64,000 nucleotides of DNA from Cryptomeria japonica (Eukaryota > Streptophyta > Pinopsida > Cupressales > Cupressaceae): NCBI RefSeq assembly GCF_030272615.1, contig NC_081407.1:318088456-318152455 (forward strand), read 5' to 3'. Every line of letters starts with the position of its first letter. The stretch's first letter is position 1. The translations under genes and the position numbers were made by a program. Shown here one piece after another: positions 45,561 through 58,834 of this stretch. The notes beneath the pieces were generated by a model. It ran no database searches. It was not told the DNA's origin and saw nothing but the letters and a program-made list of their open reading frames with translations.

Positions 45561-46540
45561 AATAATACCAAATTTGTATATATGTAGATACTATGTGTAT
45601 ATAATTGAATGAATTATACTTCATTAATACCAAATTTTTGAAAACTGAAAAATTTAGAACTCTATGTTAATGTTATAAGAAAGATTGGAAGTGAGCTATA
45701 TTGCTTCATTTGATTATTAATAATGGTATTGTTGTAACCAACACTTGTTTATTACATTGGTTACCATGATGAGCGTTCTATCATGACAATAGTGTAAGAT
45801 TACTTATTCAGAGTTGAAGACTTTCTTACTATATTTGGTAAGCTGATTTTCTTCATACTACTTAGGGTTGTTGAATCCCTTGTCGATGGTCTAAAAAATC
45901 TTCAAATATGAAACCTCTTCAATATATCTTTTATATAAGAAAGGAAAAAGTATGATAATATTTTCTTATGCAAAGAATTTAGAGATATATCTCATATATA
46001 CTTGCTTGTGATCCATTATGATGACAAAATTAAATATAGGGATCATACAAGTTCATGTTAAATTGATAGATTTATTTGTAGTTTAGAGAAAAATATGCTT
46101 CTAGATCTTTATTTTAACTAAAAGGAGATTATCAGATACTTAGCAAATAGCATGTTGAATACTGATTATGAAACTATACCTTATGAATTAGGTTGATCTT
46201 TAAATTGGGAAGCTATTATAATAACTTTATAGATATAATTATGAAGGGATTAAGATGATTGTATATTATTCCTAAGATATAGAGTTGCAATTTTGTTATA
46301 ATTATTCTCAATAAAAAACATCAAAAGGAAGTAACAAGTGCACCTACTAATTCGTTAACCTAGGATCAATAAAACAATATATTTATGGCTTACTATTCAC
46401 AATGATAAGATTTGTATAACCTTAATAACAATTATTTATTTAATAAACTTAATTTTAATGATGAAAAAAAAATGTTATGCTTTTAAAATATATGAGTTTT
46501 TGAAGCTCAAATGCATGCGTTAAATTTACTCTTTTATGAA
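45561..46540. other. Unassigned AT-rich region
   Basis: No gene or recognisable element. It ends at the 3' end of LINE C. Confidence 0.45.
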
Positions 46541-46862
46541 TAGTTTTTTATTAAGTTAAAACGAGTTTTACAAGGACTCGAAACCCAAATCCAAGTACAA
46601 AAAAAGCCAAAAAAGAGTGAGAAAGTCCAAAACCAACAACCAAACAGTAAAAGAAACAGGGGCAAAACCCCACAGATCCCAACTAAAAAAACAACACTAA
46701 AGCCTCAAGCAAACCAACATAAAGCTAAACAAGAGCTCCTAAGAGCTCAAAATTTTTCTCAATAAAATTCTTATTGATGTCTTCCAACTCCTCCATGATG
46801 CTCCTCATGGTACTTTTATCTTGATTCCTGCTCCTGGTCCTAGTAGATGGGCTTGTAGAAAC

Positions 46863-47327
46863 CTATACCTCTGATCCATGTGGATTAGTATCCAGGTTTT
46901 TCCTTTTAGATTTAGTAGCAGATGTCGGAATACTATTGATCAGTTGAGATTTATGGATTATAATTTTCTCATTTATCTTTTTAAGACCTTCAGCACCATT
47001 ATTCATTGTTTTTTTACTAATCTCAACCAAATTCCTAAGACTTCCCTTAAGGTCTTCCAATTCTTTCTCCAAACTGGCAATTCTGGTTGTATGGTCTGTT
47101 TTCATGACTTTAACATCTTCAGTCAATTTCTAGGTCATTTTAAGGATCTTATCAATTTTATTAGGAATTAGGGTCTTAGTGAAGGTATTAATAATATCAT
47201 TTATTCCCTTTTTGATGACAAGGATTTCACTAATCACCCAACAAAAACACTTCTCTTGACTGGAGGTGGATTTAGCCAATAGCAGGTCAATATCCACTGT
47301 ATCACTTTTACTATTATCAGGGTCCAC
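46863..47327 (-). pseudogene. LINE C downstream ORF, coiled-coil part
   Basis: Starts DPDNSKSDTVDIDLLLAKS and, after one stop at 47130, continues KVMKTDHTTRIASLEKELED and LKGSLRNLVEISKKTMNNGA (heptads). It ends with basic SATKSKRKNLD and, beyond the next stop, STRTRSRNQ. The overall order of acidic region, coiled coil and basic tail matches LINE A and LINE B. Confidence 0.55.
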
Positions 47328-47779
47328 CTAGTTCAGGATGAGGGGGATATCCAGCCTAATTTCCTTATTCCCTTTATCATTTAGATCCACAAAATTCCCC
47401 ACCTTTTTCTTTTTAAAGCTATCATTACCCATTTCTTGGGGAAGAGGTGCTTTGTTATTTTTGGCTGCATTTATCGGGGGTTTACACTTTCTGCTGGTGT
47501 TAGTGCTAGGAGTGACCTTTGGGGGGGAGGCTCTTCATTGGAGGGCCTATACTTGAGGTCATTTTCCAGCCTTGAAGGTCACACTAGTCCATAGCCATCT
47601 TACCCAACATCCTCTCATCCTCAATTTCAGTATATGACACAACATGCACATCAAGACCAGTCAAGGTTTTGGGGTTACTATCAATTTTATGGGTCAGCGA
47701 GGGCTTAACTTATTTCCTTTTAGCCTATTCCATAATAAGAAGTATAAGGCCCTCGTGTAAAACAAGGTTTTTCACAATT

Positions 47780-48185
47780 TTTTGCATGATTAGAAAGGCT
47801 ATGCTCCAAAGAATAGAGAAAATAAAATGGCTAAGAGATGTTCATATCATGTCTAAAATGGTTCAAAATAATTAAATGATAAGAAAAGATACTAACAAAA
47901 TGACCATCCAAGGTAATGTACATCATAATCACCTTCGCAACATTAGCCGAAAGGCTCATAAGGTCTTTTCTATTGTAGCCCCCGTTAGTCATTTTCCTAA
48001 CTCTATCTCTTTCACCCTGGATATAAAGAAAATAGAGAGGGCTTCCTCTGTCACCTTACATTCTTTGTAGAACTTCTTCCCCTCCATCTACAACCCAGTG
48101 ACATCTGCAAGAAGCTCCTCATCAATTCTGAACTCTGCACCATAGACACTGAGAACACCATTAACAAATCCTTTTGTCATCGTAG
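47780..48185 (-). pseudogene. LINE C downstream ORF, conserved segment
   Basis: Reads MTKGFVNGVLSVYGAEFRID then EELLADVTGL*MEGKKFYKE. In the adjoining frame MMYITLDGHF and LIILNHFRHDMNIS follow, then VLHEGL-type sequence (about 47770-47740). LINE B has the equivalent order IDE..I.EV..L, EG.KFY, TLDGRFTR and LNHFRH, so the two copies descend from one coding segment. It is unrelated to reverse transcriptase or RNase H as far as I can see. Function unknown. Confidence 0.55.
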
Positions 48186-48594
48186 GGCTATGACCATGCA
48201 CTTTTTTAATGTATGGGACAAGACCACACCATCAATAATCTCAATCCACATATCCTTATTTTGCTCCCACTTCTGACACGAGGATGGCTCAACCCTATTT
48301 TTATCTCCCCCCATGTTCAAGTTACCCTTGCCAATTTTGAGATTCAACATCTCATAACTAGACCAAAATCGGAAGACACAAAACCAGGAAGCCCAGAACA
48401 ATTTGGAAACCCTAGTGTTATTTTGATTCCAATTATTGCAAAGAGTGGCTTTACGCATTAGATAAGATGGCATCATTAATATTTGGCCATTGGTAATACA
48501 CAAGATTTGCAGCATCCTTTCGTGCCAATTAACACAAGTGCATTGGAAAAGTTTCCCCTTCCCTCCACCATTTGATTTTCTCATAAACCACACC

Positions 48595-48865
48595 CAAGTT
48601 AGCCATGTAGTCCGCAAGTTGATTACCTTCCTGAAAAACATGCATTATTCGACCTTCATCCAACTTGGTAATCATGTTGAGGCAATCCCGAATTAAGTGT
48701 TTAATTGTCTAGCTAGGTTTCGTATGTTTAATTAGACAATTACTAATATTCAGGGAGTCACTTTCAATCCTTACCTTTTTATGACCTCACCGGAAAGCAA
48801 GTTGAAGCCCAAGGTAAGCTGCATTTGCCTCAGAATTGTTAAGTGAATATTATCCATTATTGTTT
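48595..48865 (-). pseudogene. LINE C RNase H fragment
   Basis: Contains EANAAYLGLQLAFR (catalytic Glu helix), VRIESDSLNISNCL (third acidic residue) and MHVFQEGNQLADYMANLG (final Asp). The first Asp (FDGA/SKGNPG) is lost to truncation. In-frame stops appear after LAFR and in the KPS.TIKHL region. Confidence 0.7.
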
Positions 48866-49243
48866 ACTAGTAATATTTTAATTTCTATAATTTATTTCAT
48901 CAATTTAATCTAATTTTCAATATAAATATATGTAATAGACTAAGGGTTATTACACAATAACAATGCGTATATACTTTTCAATAATAAATATAAAAATTCC
49001 TATTAAGAATTTGTATATGTAAAAAACATAATATATATTAATTATAATAAAGTATGTTTATATTTAATATAATATATTATATAGAACATATTTCTATTAT
49101 TTAAAGTATTAAAATTAAAAAAAAAAAATTAAGATATAATTTAATATTTATATGCTATATTTATTGAATATCATAGTATAAAAGTTATTTAAATCTTAAA
49201 TATTAAAATAATATTAATATATAATTGATTAGTTATCAAGTAT
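48866..49243. other. Extremely AT-rich spacer
   Basis: Runs of 'aatattaatata' type sequence with no coding potential. It ends where the poly(T) (reverse complement of the LINE D poly(A) tail) begins at about 49243. Confidence 0.5.
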
Positions 49244-50288
49244 TTTTTTTTTTTTTTTGATAAAAGTGGATATACCACTTAATTATATTAATATATATAT
49301 TTTTACAAAGTGTCTAGTTAAATGAGCACTGAAGGGAAATAACCAGTAAGAAAACCCTTCGGTATTGCTCTAATAACACAAAGCCTACCTACCCATTACA
49401 AAAAGCCACCTGGGCACATTCCACCAAAACCCCTCCCCATATTACATAATCTTTTCATTAGACACAAAAGAAGCTGTCATGAGAGGCATACAAACATAAT
49501 TTGTCTTTTAGATCAGAGAGAAGAGAAGCAACCACCTAAAACTGAAAGATTAGCACAAAAAGTTGTCCACGAACCACCCCTATCTACAAAGAACAAGTCT
49601 CCAAGACACTTATTAGCATGAGACAAAGAACAAGAAAAGAAACCACTACAAGTGAGCCTGCCAAGATAAGAACCATGAGCAAACAAAGAATAATCCATAT
49701 AAGAAGGAGAAGGGGATACTGGAAACCCGATGTAACCAAAATGAGGCCAAGCCAAAGAATAGCCCATAAAAATAGCCCAGTAAGCAAAAGAGAAATAAGA
49801 AACCACTGCATATTCCATACCACCTGCAATTTCCAAGACCCCGAAAACAACCACCATCTTCCAATCCTTAACAAATTCATTCATATGAAACAAATCATCT
49901 TAACATATGAGAAGAACCACCAGAATAAATGAGAGAAAAGCACGAATAAAGAAAAACAGAGCCTGTTTATAATCCAAGCCAGGTGAGAGAGACCATCATG
50001 AATACTACCTTGGTGAAGCACGATACAACACAGAAAGTGCAGAAACCAACTTACCCAAGCATAATTACCAAACCCACTGGCCGAAGGAGTGAACAAAGCA
50101 CATCCAGACATAATTACCCAATCAAGCAACCATGCTGCGAACCATGATAAAAATAAATGCCAAAGAAACTTTAATGATTAATCAAGATGACATCACTGAG
50201 AAGCTACTGCAAACCAAACTTACCCAAGCACTTCCCACCATGATTACCAAATCAAACAACCAACTTCAGATCATGCTAAAGAAGAAAT

Positions 50289-50318
50289 GGGTAAGTGCAC
50301 CAAGATGGTGAACAAAAA
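50289..50318 (+). repeat. Left terminal inverted repeat
   Basis: 30 bp, beginning GGGTAAGTGCACC, the exact reverse complement of 55383-55412. It is followed by AGTGGCCAC, which recurs beyond a 10-bp indel on the other side. Confidence 0.95.
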
Positions 50319-50419
50319 AGTGGCCACATGCAAAAAAAAATTAAATTTCTCATAACCCGTGCGTACTCTAGAAATTCAAAAATGTGCTAGGCTTGGTAAC
50401 AAAAAACAATTAAAAAACA

Positions 50420-50705
50420 AAAAGTTCCTCAAAACCCGTACGGGTTTTGAGGAAAATTACATTTTATAATAAAAAATCAAAAGTTCCTCAAAACCCATAT
50501 AGGTTTTGAGGAAGATTATATTTTATAGTAAAAAATCAAAAGTTCCTCAAAACCCGTACTGGTTTTGAGGAACATTATTTTTTTATAATAAAAAATCAAA
50601 AGCTCCTCAAAACCCATACTGGTTTTGAGGAACATTATATTTAATAATAAAAAATGAAAAGTTCCTCAAAACCCTTAAAGGGTTTTGAGGAACATTATAC
50701 TTTTT
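50420..50705. repeat. Left palindrome array
   Basis: Five tandem units of about 60 bp, each centred on a palindrome of the form TCCTCAAAACCCGTA-C-GGTTTTGAGGA and separated by 'ttataataaaaaatcaaaag'. The central bases vary (gtacgg, atatag, gtactg, atactg, cttaaagg) while the CCTCAAAACC/GGTTTTGAGG arms are fixed. Each unit can form a hairpin of at least 10 bp. Confidence 0.9.
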
Positions 50706-54075
<3,370 letters not shown>

Positions 54076-54229
54076 ACGGTGATGGGGGAAGGAAGACGAG
54101 AGAGGAAAAGAAGAGAGACATGCATGTATACAAACATATATACATATATCTATATAAATATATGTATATATATAACTATAGATATTCATATATATATACA
54201 TAAACACATATTATATATGTATTTTATGA

Positions 54230-54530
54230 AAATCAAAATAATGGTTTTTCATAACCCGTACGGGTTTTGTGAAACTCAAAATGATATTTTTCATAACCAG
54301 TACGAGTTATGAAAAACCATAATTTTGGTTTTTCATAACCAGTACGGGTTATGAAAAACCATATTTTTGGTTTTTCATAACCCGTACGGGTTTTGGGAAA
54401 TTCACAATTATGGTTTTAGTTCTACATAACCCGTACGGGTTATGTAGAACTATGAATGGTACTTTTTGTTTTTCAAAACCCGAGCGGGTTATATTGTACA
54501 TCAGAACTCGTGCGGGTTTTGGCTTGGTAA
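54230..54530. repeat. Right palindrome array
   Basis: Six or seven units with the core CATAACCCGTACGGGTTATG or close variants, e.g. GGTTTTTCATAACC..GTACGGGTTATGAAAAACC (split here as arms), and TTCTACATAACCC/GGGTTATGTAGAA. Arm sequences differ from the left array (TCATAACC instead of CTCAAAACC) but share the central ACCCGTACGGGT. 'gcataacccgtaggggttat' at 50752 and 51265 links the two types. Confidence 0.9.
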
Positions 54531-54539
54531 GAGGGTTGG

Positions 54540-55320
54540 AAAATGACCCTAAGACTTGGAAGCCCATTTTCCCTCCATTTCTATCCCTTTACACGTTTTT
54601 TCATCTTCCAACATGATTTCTCGACTTCATCATCATCAGGTTTACAAATGATCAAGTGTGTATCTCTAAAATTACCACCATAATCTCACACACCTTCTCA
54701 TCTTTCTGACCATATAAATTTTTCTATTTTTAGACAACATTAGCATAGTACACTTTAATTTTCTTTACCAGTGCCTTGACAGTCCTCACAGACATACATC
54801 TACCATTTTTTTAATAAATTTTGATATACTTGACCAAATTCAAAATAAATTACATATTATTGTCCTACACTAGATTCTATACAATTTTTTTTTAAAAAAA
54901 AATTCATTTTCAATTATTTTGATGGAAGTTATGCCCAGCGCACGAACAGGTACCAAATTTTCAGGATGCGGTCACTTCAAAAAATCATTAAAAAAAAATA
55001 CTCAACAAAAAATTACAAAAAACTACACAACTTCTAGATCTCAATCTTACCTATCATCCTACCAAAGGGTTTGCAAAATACTAAATCTAATTATATATTT
55101 TGTGCAGCGCACGAAAACAGCTATGTTATATTTTTCAGAAAAAATCAGGAACAGTTTTTCATGCGAGAGAGGTTTGACCCTCTTAACTTATCCAATTTTT
55201 AAAAAATTTAGTAGTTTAGAAACTAGATTCAGAGTACTGCGATTCTTATTCTTTTATCAACTCCTAGTTTTAAGTGCGTGACCTTCGAATATCTCTTTGA
55301 AGTTCAGGTTTACCTGTTTT
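54540..55320. other. Unique AT-rich right part of the inverted-repeat element
   Basis: Non-repetitive DNA between the right palindrome array and the right terminus. 'cagcgcacgaa.acag' occurs twice (about 54937 and 55105). The 120-codon ORF at 54919-55281 has no recognisable domain and no transposase catalytic motif. It may be a remnant of an ancestral autonomous element. Confidence 0.4.
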
Positions 55321-55382
55321 CAGAAGAGAAAAAAAAAAAAAAAAAGAAGAAGAAGAAGAAGAAGTGGCCACTTATACCCCCC

Positions 55383-55412
55383 TTTTTGTTCACCATCTTG
55401 GTGCACTTACCC
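55383..55412 (-). repeat. Right terminal inverted repeat
   Basis: Exact reverse complement of 50289-50318. Just inside it are a 10-bp insertion (tatacccccc) and GTGGCCACT, then a GAA-repeat/poly(A) run (55328-55363). Confidence 0.95.
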
Positions 55413-55448
55413 AAATGCCAATTCATAATACTCAAAAACTGAATAAAA

Positions 55449-56010
55449 GTGTGTAAGGGCATCAAACCTGTGATTAACCAAATAAACCCAATCTGCTAGA
55501 CAGGATAACACCACACGGATGAAGTTCAAACACCCTCCACGCTCAAAAAAGAAATACTTACTGTGAATGCCATCATCAAAAAATGTTGCCATCCTCCTTA
55601 ATGTAATACACTCACCCAAACTTAAAAACCAAGGCAACGAACAGTAAGCAAGCAATGAAGATAAAGAACACTTCCCAAGATAAAGAACACTTCCCACCAT
55701 GATAACCAAATCAAAACATCCAACCTGCAAATCAAAATACCCACTAATAGTAATAACCAACTGTGTGAGGGCATCAAAACCTAAGAATGATCAACTAAGT
55801 CCGGCTTGACAGACAAGATACAAACCACACAGATGAAGCTCCATCACCCTCCTTACTCGTAGAGGAAATACATACCGTGTATGCCATCAGCAAAAATGCT
55901 GCTATAAGGCAAGACAACACCCTCCCTAATGTAATACACGAAAGAAAATCCACAACGAACAGGGAATGTGGTGAAAGCAACAGACCACAAAAAAATAAAA
56001 AGGAAACCAT
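55449..56010 (-). repeat. Imperfect tandem units in the LINE D 3' region
   Basis: 'gtgtgtaagggcatcaaacc' at 55449 and 'tgtgtgagggcatcaaaacc' at about 55765 start two units of about 316 bp. Both contain 'accacac.gatgaag', 'atgccatca.caaaaa' and 'ctaatgtaatacac' in order. Related pieces ('acttacccaagca', 'cttcccaccatgattaccaaatcaa') lie left of the inserted element, up to 50284. Hydrophobic minus-strand ORFs here are by-products of the repeat. Confidence 0.6.
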
Positions 56011-56149
56011 CCATCCAAAGAAATGATCAACCCATAAAAGATCAGATTACACATGCCATACTAAATCGAGCAAGAGACCCCTGATCCCAAACTTCAACCA
56101 AAGGAATACTTAAAAAATAACACTAATGCAAAAAGAGGGAATATCCCTA

Positions 56150-56586
56150 GGGGAGACTTCCAAATACTCGACACCTTCAACTACAGCCTTATTAGCAAGA
56201 AAATCAGCAATACAATTAATTTCCTTATAGCAATGAGAGATAGTAAAGGAACTAAAACACTTCAATTGAACAAGAATTCGATCTAAAAGGTATTGTAAGT
56301 GCCAAGAGACACATTTCTAGACCAGTATTGAATCCCCTTCAATGACAATATCCTTAATGCTCAAAGAGATGGCTAATTCTAGACCAAAAGATAAAGCATG
56401 AAATTTAGCAGAATTGTTGGAACCAACACCAATATATTTACACACAGCTTTGACAACCTTAGAATTGTGATAAAAAAGGACAGCTCCAATCCCCGACTTT
56501 CCCGGATTTCCCTTGGCAGCCCCATCAAAATTTAATTTAAAAGAGAATTGCATAAGAGGAGACCATTTAGAAAGCCTACGCTTCAC
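56150..56586 (-). pseudogene. LINE D RNase H domain
   Basis: FKLNFDGAAKGNPGKSGIGA gives the first catalytic Asp. AKFHALSFGLELAISLS aligns with the second (Glu) helix, though the first Glu is not obvious. DIVIEGDSILV has the third. After an in-frame stop, ISHCYKEINCIADFLANKAVV supplies the last Asp. One stop separates the halves, so the domain is inactive as it stands. The zinc-finger domain lies just upstream as usual. Confidence 0.75.
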
Positions 56587-56654
56587 AAGAGAGGATAAGC
56601 CTGATGCTACAACCCCATGAGATAGAATGACTCAAAGTGACTCCCATTTCCATG

Positions 56655-56939
56655 TCACCCAATTATCCCATGGTAAAAGGAGCACAAATGTTCCAAATTT
56701 TTATAAATATAAGAAATCACCACCTCAGAAATGGAGGATTGAATCCCACCAAGCACATCCAACAATGATGCAGATTTATGCTTGAAAATCCTAGAGTTCC
56801 TCTCAAGCCAGATATTCCAAATGACAATAGATGGAACAACAACCCAAATAGAAGAGTAAAAATATGACGAATACAACAAAGGCAAAGCCAAAAAATGACA
56901 CAATAAATTAGGACCAATAGCAAAAGACCATCCAACCAT
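56655..56939 (-). pseudogene. LINE D zinc-finger domain C-terminus
   Basis: 94 codons. The piece VVVPSIVIWNIWLERNSRIFKHKSAS is the conserved end of the reverse-transcriptase-associated zinc-finger region of plant LINEs (IIW.IWKERN.RIF). The cysteine/histidine ligands upstream are missing because the element is truncated. Confidence 0.65.
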
Positions 56940-57026
56940 TACTTTCCTAGCCCAGCGTTATGACTTTTCAAGTCTTTGCTCTGAAATTTTGAATAGATAT
57001 CAATATCCATAATGATGGTCCCAAAT

Positions 57027-58800
57027 TGTTGTTTTCTCAACCCTCCTTGATCTTTGAAACCTTTTGTCAATCTTATGAAGATCCGGTTAATACTGAGAGG
57101 GGGGGTGAATCAGTATTGATAATAACTTAAACTTTGAATCCAAATCCAACTAAAATCAAATCTGAAACTTCTTAACAAATATCCTCACTTCTACAATCAA
57201 ATCTAACAACCTTTCAATCAAATTTGCAAAAACCATTTATCATGATTGTTAACATCTTTATCTCTTAATCAGTCATAGCAATTTGATCATTCAACCAATC
57301 AATCTTATCAATCAGATAAAATCCTTAATCATTTCATATCAGTACCGGTAATCTCTAATAAACTATAAATAACATATCATAACCGGTATCTCAAAAATAA
57401 TGCATGTAAACATAAACATCATAAAAAGACTTTCCACACATAAACACCAAGATTTTTGTCGTGGAAACCCAAATGGGAAAAACTACGGCGGAAATTAGTA
57501 CCCACAATAATTTGTACTCTTTTGAATTACACCCTATTAGGAGCTTAGCCCGGTTAAGAGATTACAATACACTCGGTTAAGAGAAAACCCTATTAGGAGT
57601 CACCTAGTTAAGGGATTTGCCTGTCACTCCTGCCAGGAGCTTAATGATCTGTTAGGATCAACCTGGTTAGAGGATTTAAACACTCTTTTGTGAGTTGCCT
57701 TGTTAGGGGACTTAGATGACAAAGGCATGTTAGGACCTACCCAGTTAAGGGATTTAAGTTGTTGTAACTGTTAGGAAACAATAGTGAAAAATGATCTATC
57801 ACTTTCCACTTTCAGCTTGCTAAATCAGATCCAGTTTTGCTTCACAATCTGCAACACTCGGGTAGATCTCTATCTTCTCTAGGATGGCTTAACTCATTCT
57901 CCAAATGCCACCGACACATAAAACATCAATTGTGTCGCCTTAAATAGCCATAACAACTAAGTTGACCATAAAACCTAATTACATCTTGAATTTATAATAA
58001 AGATCATAAGAGATCAATATATAGATCATAACAACAAATTACAATGCAATATCAGTCGTTTATTATTCATAACCCATCACAAAAATCTGATTTGTACAGA
58101 AGTCAAACCCTTGGAACATTCCGCTAAACACTTTGCACATTCCAAATAAATTCTACCATCTTCCATGCCAAAACACATGTCAAATCATTCACGTGGGTTC
58201 TATCATGTTATTTTCCTCATGTAGATTCACCATCAATCACCGTTGAATCAAAAATCATTACTGGTTAAGTGAATTCATCACCGGTCCTAAAACCCTACTA
58301 AAACCTTAGCTCAACTCCATCGGAATTTTAAAACATGTCTTCCGGTAATCAACATAGGATGTGGTTCTGGTAACATACACAAATCCATCATAAAAGCTTA
58401 TGTCACCAACCACAAGCTTCCAACCATCATCGATTTACCGATTCCATCAAAATATTTTGCTTTTACCGGTTGAAATCCTAATTCTCGGCCCTATCGGTAA
58501 ACCCTATTAGACTTCCAAATTCTAAATCCAGTAGACCAAGTTACTTATCCAACAAGTCAGACATCAAAGATCATTTGTAACCATCATCAAACATTAATTG
58601 ACATAGGTTACCAGCAATGACAACACTAATAACTGATCATGTCATCATCATTCCTCTACCAGTACAATCAACAACTCATCTGCATCAGTTATGCCAAACA
58701 TGCCAACACCTGCATGATCTCATTTGATGATTTTTAGTCCTATCATGACACATTCCAATCAATTTCCATAAATTATCGAGACAAATGCTTCTCTCAAACA
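57027..58800 (-). mobile_element. Copia-type LTR next to the broken TNL
   Basis: On the minus strand it starts TGTTTGAGAGAAGC (58800), preceded by a G-rich tract TTTGGGGAGAATGG that could be its polypurine tract. It ends GAAAACAACA (57027). Near the end is 'gattcaccccccctctcag', as in the Copia LTR at 16.5 kb. About 1774 bp. CAAAT occurs at 57022-57026 and again at 58811-58815, which might be a degraded target duplication but overlaps the G-rich tract. It ends about 20 bp before homology to the TNL promoter begins. Confidence 0.55.
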
Positions 58801-58834
58801 CCATTCTCCCCAAATTTCTTGTCAAATGAGGCTT

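Larger units (their letters stand above)
46545..48865 (-). mobile_element. LINE C: 5'-truncated, with downstream ORF
   Basis: Minus-strand LINE. Its 3' end (left) reads GTTTTAACTTAATAAAAAAC, like the end of LINE A. It is truncated on the right inside RNase H (about 48860, starting NNSEANAAYLGLQLAFR). Then come IESDSLNISNCLIKH and FQEGNQLADYMANLG (RNase H active-site regions, about 48770-48600), and the downstream ORF with conserved N-terminal segment (48180-47780) and coiled coil (47330-46860). Stops and shifts are scattered. The target duplication is unclear. Confidence 0.75.

Noticed and set aside
49513-50129. Hydrophobic minus-strand ORFs that look like a membrane protein
   Set aside because: They fall in the tandemly repeated 3' region of LINE D, overlap in several frames and have no conserved domain.
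57022-58815. CAAAT target duplication around the 57-58.8 kb LTR
   Set aside because: The right copy overlaps the G-rich tract next to the LTR and does not abut the LTR end, so it may be chance.
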